From assembly GCA_002189035.1 (NCBI GenBank), contig NEEC01000018.1:2356001-2420000 (forward strand): DNA of 64,000 bases. The letters run 5' to 3'. Source of the DNA: Utricularia gibba. Its lineage: Eukaryota; Streptophyta; Magnoliopsida; Lamiales; Lentibulariaceae. Positions 10,545-22,412 of this stretch are shown here, piece by piece. The notes beneath the pieces were generated by a model. That model ran no database searches, was not told the origin of the DNA, and was given only the letters and a program-made list of their open reading frames with translations. Every line of letters begins with the position of its first letter. The stretch's first letter is position 1. Made by a program: the position numbers and the translations under genes.

Positions 10545-12854
10545 TTAGTCGACCTCCTCGATCTTGGGACCCGCGCCGCCGCCGCCACCGCCTCTGGGAG
10601 CAGCAACATCATCCTCCATCGGGACATCGCCGCCGGCACCTTGGTACATCTTGGCGATGATCGGGTTGCAGATGCTCTCCAGCTCCTTCATCTTGTCTTC
10701 GAATTCATCCGCCTCCGCGAGCTGGTTCCCATCCAGCCACTGAATGGCCGTGTCGATGGCATCCTCGATCTTCTTTTTGTCAGCAGCGGGGAGTTTGGAA
10801 GCGATCTTCTCGTCCTTCACGGTGTTCCTCATGTTGTAGGCATAGTTCTCCAGCGCATTCTTGGCTTCTACCTTCTTCTTGTGCTCCTCATCCTCTGATT
10901 TGTACTTCTCAGCCTCCTGCACCATCTTTTCGATTTCCTCCTTCGAGAGCCTGCCCTTGTCGTTGGTGATGGTGATCTTGTTCTTCTGCCCAGTGGTTTT
11001 ATCCTCCGCGGAGACATTGAGGATGCCATTTGCATCAATATCGAAGCAGACGGTGATCTGAGGAACTCCTCTAGGAGCAGGTGGGATTCCAGAGAGCTCA
11101 AATTTGCCTAGCAAGTTGTTGTCCCTCGTCCTGGTTCTCTCTCCTTCGTAGACCTGGATGAGCACACCAGGTTGGTTATCGGAATACGTGGAGAACACCT
11201 GTTCCTTCTTTGTCGGGATGGTGGTGTTCCTGGGGATCAGGACAGTCATGACGCCACCGGCAGTTTCCAGACCGAGGGAGAGAGGCGTGACGTCCAGAAG
11301 CAGCAAGTCCTGAACCTTCTCATTACCCTCCCCACTCAAAATGGCAGCCTGGACAGCAGCACCATACGCAACAGCTTCATCGGGGTTGATGCTCTTGCAA
11401 AGCTCCTTGCCATTGAAAAAGTCCTGCAGCAGTTGTTGAACCTTGGGAATTCGAGTCGATCCCCCGACAAGAACCACATCATGAACTGTGCTCTTGTCCA
11501 TTTTAGCATCCCTCAAACACTTCTCAACTGGCTCCATGCACTTTCTGAACAAGTCCATGTTCAGTTCTTCGAATCTCGCACGAGTAATGGTGGAGTAGAA
11601 GTCAATACCCTCATAGAGAGAATCAATTTCAATGGTGGTCTGAGCAGTAGAGGAAAGAGTCCTCTTCGCTCTCTCACAAGATGTCCTCAACCTCCTAAGG
11701 GCCCTCGGGTTACCGCTGATGTCTTTCTTGTTCTTTCTCTTAAACTCCTGAACAAAATGATTAACCATCCTGTTGTCGAAGTCCTCCCCACCAAGGTGAG
11801 TGTCACCAGCAGTGGCCTTGACCTCAAAAATACCCTCCTCGATGGTCAAGAGGGAAACATCGAAAGTGCCACCACCAAGATCGAAAATCAAAACGTTCTT
11901 CTCGCCAACACTAGTTGCCTTCTTGTCCAACCCATAAGCAATTGCAGCAGCAGTAGGCTCATTGATGATACGCATTACATTCAGACCAGAGATGACACCT
12001 GCATCCTTGGTGGCTTGACGCTGAGAGTCATTGAAATATGCCGGGACTGTGACCACGGCATTCTTCACAGTTGAACCAAGGTACGCTTCAGCGATCTCCT
12101 TCATTTTTATCAAAACCATGGATGACACTTCCTCCGCGGCAAACTGCTTATCCTCACCCTTGTAGTTAACAACAATCATCGGTTTATCGCCGGGGCCAGA
12201 TATCACCTTGAATGGCCACAACTTGATATCGCTTTGGACGGAAGCATCCGTAAATCTCCTTCCAATCAAACGCTTTGCATCTAGATAGAAAATTGAAATA
12301 AATACAGCATGGCAAATAGTCAATATACAATAGCACATAGAGAGGTAACATAAAACCCCGATCTCCCAGTAGCAACAGAATGTCTCGACTAAAAAGTAAC
12401 TATTGATGTTAGAGACGTAAATAAGCACAGCGCGAATCAGATCTAAACATTCATTCTGCTTTGTATAGCAATGATAAAACCAGATCGAAAAAAGAAATTA
12501 TCTGGAAAAAACATCAAAATGATCAAGGCAAAGCTCCATGAGAAACAAACAACAATCCAGCCAGTAGAAGCGAAAAAGCGCAGGAATCATAAGAAGAAAA
12601 ATTAAAAACCCAACATCAAAAGAACAGAGTAGATCTGTACCGAAAACCGTGTTGGTTGGGTTCATGGCAACCTGATTCTTGGCAGCGTCACCGATCAGTC
12701 TCTCCGTATCAGTGAAAGCAACGTACGACGGCGTTGTTCGATTTCCCTGGTCATTAGCGATGATTTCGACGCGGTCGTGTTGCCATACGCCGACACATGA
12801 GTATGTCGTTCCAAGATCGATTCCGATAGCCGGACCTTCCCCCTTACCCGCCAT
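10545..12854 (-). CDS. HSP70: cytosolic heat shock protein 70 (HSC70/HSP70)
   Basis: ATP-dependent chaperone of the cytosol/nucleus. Two exons: 12641-12854 and 10545-12280 (1950 bp, 649 aa). The single intron splits the Asp codon at residue 72 (phase 1), the conserved position in plant cytosolic HSP70 genes. Signatures: [14 protein letters not shown] near the N-terminus, [14 protein letters not shown], and [17 protein letters not shown]. The C-terminus ends GPKIEEVD, the EEVD motif that binds TPR co-chaperones and marks the cytosolic form, preceded by a Gly-rich stretch. There is no transit peptide or HDEL. The promoter has a TATA box and a heat-shock element (see separate entries) and is shared head to head with RABE1. 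An antisense open frame of 300 codons at 11172-12074 is the well-known by-product of HSP70 codon usage, not a gene. Confidence 0.97.
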
Positions 12855-12952
12855 TGAATCGACAACCGGATACCCACAAAAAAAAATACAGAAAGCAGCA
12901 ACGGAGCGCAACTACGAACGAGATCTGACTTTAGAAGCAATCGGGGAGGATG

Positions 12953-12960
12953 TAAATATA
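12953..12960 (-). promoter_or_regulatory. TATA box of HSP70
   Basis: Reads TATATTTA on the minus strand, about 100 bp upstream of the HSP70 ATG and 17 bp downstream of the heat-shock element. Confidence 0.6.
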
Positions 12961-12976
12961 ATGCAAACCGCGCGCA

Positions 12977-12994
12977 TTCTAGAATATTCTGAAA
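12977..12994. promoter_or_regulatory. heat-shock element (HSE)
   Basis: Three perfect alternating nTTCn/nGAAn units at exact 5-bp spacing: TTC 12977-12979, GAA 12982-12984, TTC 12987-12989. The next position (12992-12994) reads AAA, a degenerate fourth unit. This is a high-quality HSF binding site lying just beyond the TATA box of HSP70, in the 555-bp interval shared with RABE1. Confidence 0.8.
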
Positions 12995-13409
12995 CCCTAA
13001 TAGCCTCCGTTAATTGGGCTTGCTATTGTACCCAACCCATCGTTTACTGGGTCTATGATTCTTGAACCGACCAACTATTAACTTTACTAAGGATTTGTTG
13101 GACGTTGCAGTAATGGGCTCACTCGATCAAATTTGTTGTGGCCCAAATATATTTTTTTTGTGCAACTCGACGGTAACAATTTATTCAACGCCTGAAGATT
13201 CTGATTCCATTTCCCTCCTCTTTTCCACCATTTTCCAGATTATTGGATCCGCGCTCTCGCTTCATCGATCTCGTAATCTCATTTTTCAGTTTTCTGTACC
13301 ATGAACTTGATCGTTCAATGGTGGGATTTCGTGTGAATTGATACATTTTTTTGTAGTGTTAGGGTTTATATCGTGGATGCAACGTCGATTTTGTTAAGAG
13401 ACAAATCTG

Positions 13410-15024
<1,615 letters not shown>

Positions 15025-16537
15025 GGTTAACCAACACCAGTCTGTTATGCCAGTTTCTCCTTATTCCATGCCTCAGTTTCAACACCCTGCTTCTCTGGAT
15101 TGTGGTACGCACTGCGTGGAGCTGCAGGGTTGTGGATTTGGTTTTGTAGTGTGCGGAAATACCATTGTTTCTGATATTGGTTGAAAAACCCCCCCTATGC
15201 TGCCCATTTTACTACGTTCACTGCGAACATGGAAGGGTGGACGAAGGCAAGATGAACCCCTGTAAAAAGTTTAGGGAGGGAGGACACAAACATGTGAGAG
15301 TCGAGTTGAGGATGCAGCACATACTCTGGATATATCCCTGCAAGCCTCGACATGTTTCTAGCGAATCACATGCAGGTATCAGTATCACACTGAATTGGTG
15401 ATGCAGCCCACTGGCTCGCGTCCACCTTATCTGTCTGGTCCGTGCTCGATAACCCTCCAAATCTCCAGTGAATTCGTAAAACACATACCCAAATCCGTCT
15501 GGTCTGAAGATTTCGAGCCTCAGTAGTGACCTTCTATCCTAATTTCAAGTCGGTGAAAATTTGCAGGAAAGAATGTTACTAGAAGAGGAAGGCAGAATAT
15601 GTAGGAGGTAATTCCAAAAAGAGCTACTATTTGCGCTTTCTATGTGAACGTCAAGCACAATACGAAGCAAGCAGCTTCCGTCGTGGAAATGGGAAAAGAA
15701 AACCCGCAGTGTCGTGTACCTGATTCCTTCGTTGCAAAGGAGACATTAAAAATTGATTCCCCGGTCTAAAATATCTTTGAATTGTCTTGTATTGTACGAG
15801 ACAGCTACGGTGTTTTTTGTCCTTGCTTGTCTTTCTTTATTATTTCATATCATTTTAGATTTGTTGTGACGCCTGACATCATCGCCTGGACTTGGACTGG
15901 AGTTGAATTGGACGGATCTCTGTGGACCGTCGCTTTTTTTTTTTTTTTTCTCCTTTTTTTCGTTAGGGTTAATCACTTGACTTTTAATACGTAAAACGAC
16001 GTCCTTGGTTCCGCCAATTGGGGCGCCACGTGAATCATCGGTTTTCACGAACCCAATCGCGCCCGATCTCCCCTCAACCAATCAGGCTCGAGAGCCCACG
16101 TGGGGCCTATCCACATGGCGTCTCACCTGCATATGTTTTTCAGAGTAGTTCGGACCCCCCTCCCCCGCCCACCTCGTTGACTAACTCTACCACCGCTCTG
16201 CCGTGCAATAAATACCTTACGTTAGAGATCCAGCTGCGTCACTTTATAATTCTTGACTTTTCTCAATTCCATTCCTCTATTCTGTTTCTTTTTTTTTTTG
16301 AGGTATTCTAACAAAAAAAGAAGGTTTTTTTTTTATCTTGTAACGAAATTGGAATACCGACCACGTGACCATTTCACGGTGGGGTCCACAGACGGAAAAC
16401 CCAATAAGAGGAAGAAAAAAGAAAAAAAAAACGAGTTCAATCTGCATTTTCCTTCTGCTCTAGCTTCTTCCAACTCCCATTCCCCCCGTATAAGTCAATA
16501 GGAACAGGGCGGGGGTGCTTCTTCCACCACCACCACC
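15025..16537 (+). other. intergenic region upstream of the RPGE-like gene
   Basis: 1.5 kb with the RABE1 3' UTR at its left and the promoter of the RPGE-like gene at its right. It contains a long T-rich run (15936-15960), three G-boxes and a CCAAT motif (16078-16082). No protein gene supported. Confidence 0.5.
16027..16367. promoter_or_regulatory. cluster of three G-boxes (CACGTG)
   Basis: Exact palindromic CACGTG at 16027-16032, 16097-16102 and 16362-16367, i.e. about 511, 441 and 176 bp upstream of the ATG at 16538. G-boxes bind bHLH (PIF) and bZIP (HY5, ABF) factors. Three within 341 bp is far above chance expectation (one per 4096 bp). Confidence 0.7.
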
Positions 16538-16983
16538 ATGGGATCCTCCGACTCTTCTGCTGAGTACATCCACATGGTAACAGCGCACGCCTCCAGCTTT
16601 GCAATGGATTTTTTTTTCCGCACATCGCGTGTGTGTGTGTTTGTTTTTTTTTTTTTTTTTTTTGTTTGAGATGAAGAGATTGCAGGTTCACAATATGATA
16701 GAGCGGTGCATAATCTTCAACATGAGCAGAGAAGAATGCATGGAAGCACTCTCCAAACACGCGAACGTCAAGCCCGTCATCACTTCCACAGGCAAGAACA
16801 TTCTGTTCTTTCTAGTGTGCAATTTCTCGCATGTCTTAGGAAAAGATTGGAATTGGTGCAGTGTGGAAGGAGCTGGAGAAGGAGAACAGGGAGTTCTTCG
16901 AGGACTTCGAGAAGAAAAGGAGAAGAAGAGCTTCGGATGCGGAGTCGAGGGTAGGGAAATCCGGCGATACTATTGATTCTTGA
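16538..16983 (+). CDS. RPGE: small plant-specific protein, TIGR01589 / RPGE-like
   Basis: 88-aa protein of the plant family once called 'plant protein 1589 of unknown function'. From memory, Arabidopsis members have been named RPGE and reported as repressors of photosynthetic genes that antagonise GLK factors. Three exons: 16538-16576, 16686-16791 and 16862-16983 (267 bp). The protein starts MGSSDSSAEYIHM; the core is MIERCIIFNMSREECMEAL, SKHANVKPVITST and VWKELEKENREFFEDFEKK, followed by a basic patch (KRRRRA). Intron 2 begins GC (CAG|GCAAGA) and ends in AG. No GT donor preserves the VITST-VWKEL join, so this is a GC-AG intron. G-boxes upstream fit light or PIF control. The family assignment is firm; the functional role is recalled and inferred. 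Confidence 0.88.
16792..16861 (+). other. GC-AG intron
   Basis: 70-bp intron 2 of the RPGE-like gene with a GC donor (ACAG|GCAAGA) and a GGTGCAG acceptor. The phase-1 join restores the conserved VITST-VWKELEKEN sequence. Confidence 0.8.
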
Positions 16984-18151
16984 CCACCGCCGCGGCGGCG
17001 ACGATCGCTGGCAGACATGTGCCCATGGGTGCGCGTGTAGATACGGGTCAGCCCCACGTGTCACCACTCTTCATTTATTTATTTACTTCCGCCCGCCCAC
17101 GTTGCAACCCCCTAACGGGCCGGGCCGGGCCGGCCCACATTCAGTGCTCCTTCTGGTACTCCATCTCCACGTCGCTGCGGGAGAAAGAAGGGTGACATGA
17201 CGGCGAGGGCTTCCACAGCTAAATCCGTTCTTCAGTTAAATATCTTATAATTTATAATTCCGTCAATCAAATACATGGTATTATATTTGTTTAAAAATAT
17301 GTAATCCCATTAGACTATTTTTATTTAATAATATTTTTTAAAAAAATGGAAGTTGAAAGTTGATAACTCATTACTCTATATTTCTTATTTTTTTAGATTG
17401 ATAATAAAATGAATTATATTTTGAATAATGTGGGGCATGATATTAAAAAATATGTAGAGTATATGTTTGAGTTTGAAGTGCAGCTATGAATGATGGTGTT
17501 GTAGATTCCATGATATGCGTGGCCACATAAATACGCTACCATCTAATAAAATTAATTATGTGAAAATAATAGCCCTGCATTAATCCGGGTACTTGAAATA
17601 CAAAATTGTTGGACACGCTATTGCACATCAACCAAGGTGACGTGGGATGCCCCGTTCTTGGACACGTGTTTTGGGGCCCACCGTTCTCATACTGCACCCG
17701 CTCCTCTGGTATCTTTCAAACCCTGGCTCGGGTATCCGAGAAAAGAAGCACTCGTCGTTGGCACGCTTCAGTTCCGCCATTAATGTACACCTACAAGCTC
17801 TCCCTAGCATGCTACCCGTGTCTCTTTTTCTCCCTCAACAAGTACCGAAGGTGGATGGATCATGGATTTATCACTTTTATGGTAAGAATTTGTCGTTTCC
17901 CGTTGTTCACGGAGATGCGTTAGTCCCACCCATATTTGCGTAATGCGTTGGAAGATCTGCTTAATCCGATTGTATTTTTTTTGTTCATGATCAGCTAAAG
18001 AAGTAGTGAGAACACGATGAAGATATATCTGGATGGTGTCGAGTTTGCATCGCGCTCTGTTTTTTTTTTTTTTTTTTTTTTTTTGTCGGAGAAGACGCGT
18101 GAATTGAAAGCTCATGAAGTTTTTTCTTCGGTTTGAGTTTCTGTGAAAGAA
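16984..18151. other. AT-rich intergenic region
   Basis: Contains the RPGE-like 3' UTR and the promoter of the DUF4378 gene. Positions 17200-17600 are strongly AT-rich without reading frames. A G-box lies at 17663-17668 and a 25-T run at 18060-18084. No terminal inverted repeats recognised. Confidence 0.5.
18060..18084 (+). repeat. poly(T) tract, 25 nt
   Basis: Uninterrupted run of T upstream of the TRM-type gene. Length should be treated as approximate in any assembly. Confidence 0.9.
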
Positions 18152-21100
18152 ATGGAGAGATTGCGGATAAGGAAATCGATAAGCACTTCCTGCAGTGAAG
18201 GTTTGAGTTTTCTCTAGACAAAAATCTCTTTTTCGAATTTTTTGAAATCGGAATGGAGTGCCTGGTAATCCTAACCTTAAATCTCGTCAGGCTGCTTGCG
18301 GTGCACCACTTTTCATGATGCATCAGCTTTTTATTTCAAAGAACCATAAAGTGTTCCCCATTTTTCTTGTTGTGTAGAAACAGACAGCTTTTTTCTAAAT
18401 CTGAGAGTTTGATTCCTTATCATGTCCTTGTTTATTCTGAAAACCAACAGGAACTACAGCTCACGTTCCAAAGTTTGAAAAGTTTTGATGGAAAGGGGCG
18501 TATGATGGAAAGCCTCCTCTTACGTTGTCTGTTATTTTGTTGCTCATTCTCGTCTTGACCTCTGATTTTTTTTTTCTTTCGAGACACCGCAAATCATGGC
18601 TTTATCTATTAAGGGAGTAGCATGTTTTTTAACCTCGCTTTCTCTTTTTTCTGCTTTTGTGCAAATTCAAACTCATGCCCATCTTTTTCTCTTGGTTTCC
18701 CTCGCGTTTAACTTTTGAGACATGCATCTGGTTTCCTACAGAATTTCAAACTAACTCCCACTCTTTTTGCTGTAAAATTGTCAGTTGTTTCAGCAATCTT
18801 ATGCTGTGATTCCAGAGTTGTTTGATTTAGAAATTTTGAACAGGAATGCGACAGAGCTTGAAGCATAAATCTCCTTCAAGGTTGCCCTCAGCTTCCTCTT
18901 ATACCTTTACTGGTGGAAGCAAGTGGGGAAATGAAGTGGTCTGTAACAATATGATTGTGTTCACAATAAGCTTTCGTTTTATTTTATCATGTTAAGTAGA
19001 TCCGTGATTTTTTTTTTCTGGTTTCTGCAGATCATTTTTGGGGTGGAGAAGATGCCTACAATGAAAAAGTTACTTGCCGAGGAAATGTCAAGGCAAAGTG
19101 AACCCAGTAAACGAGCACCCAGTGCGATTGTGAAGTTAATGGGTGTTGAAGCACTGCCATCCCCGAAACATGTTCATAGACAACATAGAAATTCAGACAT
19201 TTGCCAACAGACGGATGCTGCTCTCCTGAATTCGCAATTTCTTGATCATGGGTACCGGAGAAGTTCAATGGGCCATCAGGAATTCAAGGATGTATACGAG
19301 GACTTTGAAGCATCACATGCTGTGAAGCGTAGATGTTCTTCGAGGCGGAATGCAAGATCAATTGTCACGACACTTGGTATGACGCCAATTCAGCGTAAGT
19401 TGCTTGATGCTGAACAACTTGTATGTGATGAAATGCTTCAAGACTTGGAAGCTATGGATGATACATTGGAGATGCATGAGTCCCATGAGTGTGCAATGCT
19501 AAATTTTCACAAGCAACCGGATTCCCTTGTTGTGAAGTGTGGTCCGCAATTTGTTTCTAAGAGTTATCGTGGTAGCCCTATAACAGTCTTGGCACCGTTG
19601 GATTCGGAAAAGTATGAGAACAAGGCAAAAACATGGAGATCAGAGAAGCAGAATTATGATAAGCTCTATTCTATTTCTTCCCTGACCCGTAAAGATGGCA
19701 TTCTCCTGGAAGTCAATCCCCGCAGATCTCATCTATTTCGGAGTTGTCGTAGGTCTCTCCTGGAAGAAGATGATGAGGAAAATGTGCTTCTTAAAACAAT
19801 GGATATGCTAAAGCCGAAACAAGGGAAGATCAGATTTGCAGGGTCATCTTGTTCATTGACTCAGCTGCCACATGAATATGGGTGCAAGCATCACCTTCAA
19901 AGGGAATATCGTAGAACCAGAGACGCTCAGAAGGTAACACAGACTAGGAAATTTCAATCTCATAAGATTCGTTTGCCACGGCCAATGTCCAGAGAAGCTA
20001 TGGAAATTTCTCGAAGAATTGCTATGAGAATGAGAGAAGGCTGGGATGAATACGTGGATGCCAACTCCACTTCCTTTGATGGATACATCGGGGATGCGAG
20101 CTCAAATGAAAGTGATTCCGGAACCGAACTGGATCTATTTCAATCACGTTCTAGGAAGTCACTCTCTGAAACTGAACTATGTGGATTTCCGCTCTCTTCT
20201 CGTGGGGAATCGCCTGTTAATACAGAAGCCAGGAAGCAGCTATCCAAGAGGTGGAAGCCGATTCAGAATTATCCAAACATGGAAATGACTCACGATGGTA
20301 GTACATTAGCAGAGATGCTTTCCCTGTCTGATCGAGAGTCTACCTCCGGTTATCCAACCTCAAGGATTTGTTTTGGTAGGCTAAACAATCAGTCTCACTG
20401 CTACAAGGCAGCTGCAAAAAACAATACTCCTTTAGGAATCAGTAGCAGGGATGGCTGGAAAGACGATATGAGCACAAGGCAATGTAGATCAAGATCACTC
20501 TCTGCATCTCATGGCATCCACGAGGATTCATTGGAAGAAAACCAGCATAAGTGCAGTTGTGGGGTGTACCGTGGTAGAAATAAACTGAATAAGGGAAACC
20601 TAAACCAGAAAGAAGGATATCGTTTACCTAATGTTTCAAGTTCCTGTGATGGTAGGCCTCATTTCTTCCAGACAGTGACTAATCAAGACGCGTACTGTTT
20701 AGCAGCATCCAGTTTCAAGGTTCAGCCGGATGTAGCTTTTCCAGATGCATCTGGAGAGCCATCAAGCTTGCAAGTTGCTGCAGATGAAGTCGTGTACGAA
20801 TCCCCCCTCGATGAGGTAACGTTGGCTCCCATTCTAGAAGGCATGATTATACCTTCAACATCTTTTGGTATATCCACGATGCATTCTTCTGATGGTCCCG
20901 AGTTCACTGATTGTTGCAAAAACTGGATTGCCAAGGTACGCGTGTTGGTTTCACTGAGGTATTTTCATGCTTAGTCGGTATATATATTTGTTGAAGATAT
21001 TAAAAATGGCTACTTCCATGATGATGATTCAGGAGGCACCGGTTATTAGAAGTGCTGGTGAGCCCGAGTCATCAGAAAGCTTCAAGGAAGCTGACCATCC

Positions 21101-21951
21101 AAGTCCAGTTTCAGTCCTTGAAGCTCCTTGTCGTTGCGATACATCCTCAGGGGAAAGTATTGAAAAAGCCAGTGGTGCACTTCATGGTACGAACTTCTAT
21201 AAAAAAACTGCAGTTTTCCGAAATTCCCGAAAATGCTTGCGGGCAAAGCATGACTCCTCAAGTGGGGGTAGTTATTTGACTTTCCTCGTCCTTGCTCGCA
21301 GAACTGCGAAACCAGCTGCAGCTGCTCAACACCGACGCCACTCTTCTGCTCGCTGATAAGGACACTACCAGTTCCGTTTCTGGGAACATCGCTGGTCACG
21401 CACCAGAGCGCTGGCAAAATTCGTATGTATTGGACTTGCTGATCCGATCCCCTGTCGAAGACTCCGACTTCAGGGCCATCTGGCACAGCCCTTCAGACGC
21501 AAAGCTGTTTGAGGATCTTGAAAAGAAGTACAGCGGTGCAATGATGGGATCCAAGCCAGAAAGGAGGCTGCTCTTTGACAGATTGAACGCATCTCTGCTG
21601 GAGATTTTGGAGGACCATGTGGACTCCTCTCCCTGGGTGATGCCGAAGCTCCGGGGATGGTTTCCGGAATGGGAGAAAGAAGCAGTTGCCGCTGCCATCG
21701 ACAGGTTGATGATGAATGAAGACGCGCCGCAGTGGGATGAGCCAGAAAGAGAACTGGACAGGGAGATGCAGTGGTCGGATGTCCGGGGAGAAATCAACCT
21801 CGTGGGTGTTGAAATGGAGAGCCTGTTGATGGATGAACTCATGTCGGAGTGTTGCTGCCTAGTGCCTACCTACCAGGGGAATTTCCGGGCCGAAGTAGCG
21901 GGTTTTCGTTGGGCCGGCGAGAACAGCTGCTCTCCGGGCCTCCAAAAGTGA
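18152..21951 (+). CDS. TRM/LONGIFOLIA-type DUF4378 protein
   Basis: Member of the plant TRM superfamily (TON1-recruiting motif; DUF3741/DUF4378), linked to cortical microtubules and organ shape. Proposed exons: 18152-18200, 18844-18935, 19031-20935, 21033-21186 and 21302-21951 (949 aa; phases fit). The last three exons are firm, the first two are inferred. The alternative donor at 18939 adds one codon, and starting within exon 2 (MRQSLKHKSPS) is also possible. Motifs: RAPSAIVKLMGVEALPSP (the VARLMGL-type M3 motif) near the N-terminus, RPMSREAMEISRRIAMRMRE, HPSPVSVLEAP (M4-like), and the C-terminal DUF4378 from NSYVLDLLIRSP through LFDRLNASLLEILEDH to the DELMSECC region. Basic and Ser-rich in between. 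Which TRM number it matches cannot be decided. Confidence 0.82.
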
Positions 21952-22412
21952 AGCTTAAGCAGGGCTCCTCCAGTAGAGAGAATGGTATTATTTAGGGTTC
22001 GTTGGAACGGAAAGATGCCCAGTTGTTTCTAAAGAGAAATCAACGGGATTTCGTGTACGGCAGTCCCCCAGCACCAAATATACACCTACATCATCATTTA
22101 CGTGCAGGTGCACTCGCTGCAACTGCATTGTACCAAACATAACTGACATCAGGGAACTCCGCAGCTCAGAGGCTTCCCTCCAGACTCTGGAGATTCAATT
22201 CCAGGGGTTCTTAAAATTAGACAGAAAATGCAACACTAGTAACTGCTCACCTAATGCCTCTGCCCGTTTCTCAATGCCTCCCCCTACACGAAAGCACTTG
22301 TCTATTCAAAGGATGAACATCGATGCCTAAACACATCCACACACACAAAGAAGGAAGCAGACCGTCTTATAAATCCCTCTTCCTCTGTGTTTCTTGAAAC
22401 CTTGAACCATCC
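21952..22412 (+). other. intergenic region upstream of ABCG
   Basis: 461 bp holding the DUF4378 gene 3' UTR and the ABCG promoter. Apart from the TATA box listed separately, nothing distinct. Confidence 0.5.
22368..22374 (+). promoter_or_regulatory. probable TATA box of the ABCG gene
   Basis: TATAAAT 39-45 bp before the ATG at 22413. If used, the 5' UTR would be very short, so the assignment is tentative. Confidence 0.45.

Larger units (their letters stand above)
12855..13409. promoter_or_regulatory. head-to-head promoter interval, HSP70 / RABE1
   Basis: 555 bp separate the two start codons, which point away from each other, so both core promoters and both 5' UTRs lie here. The HSP70 side has the HSE and TATA box. 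On the RABE1 side I see no clear TATA box. Confidence 0.6.

Noticed and set aside
11172-12074. 300-codon open frame on the plus strand opposite HSP70 exon 2
   Set aside because: Long antisense frames opposite HSP70 genes are a known effect of their codon usage. It has no family match and the minus strand encodes a complete HSP70.
17200-17600. AT-rich stretch considered as a MITE
   Set aside because: I could not find terminal inverted repeats or a target-site duplication by eye.
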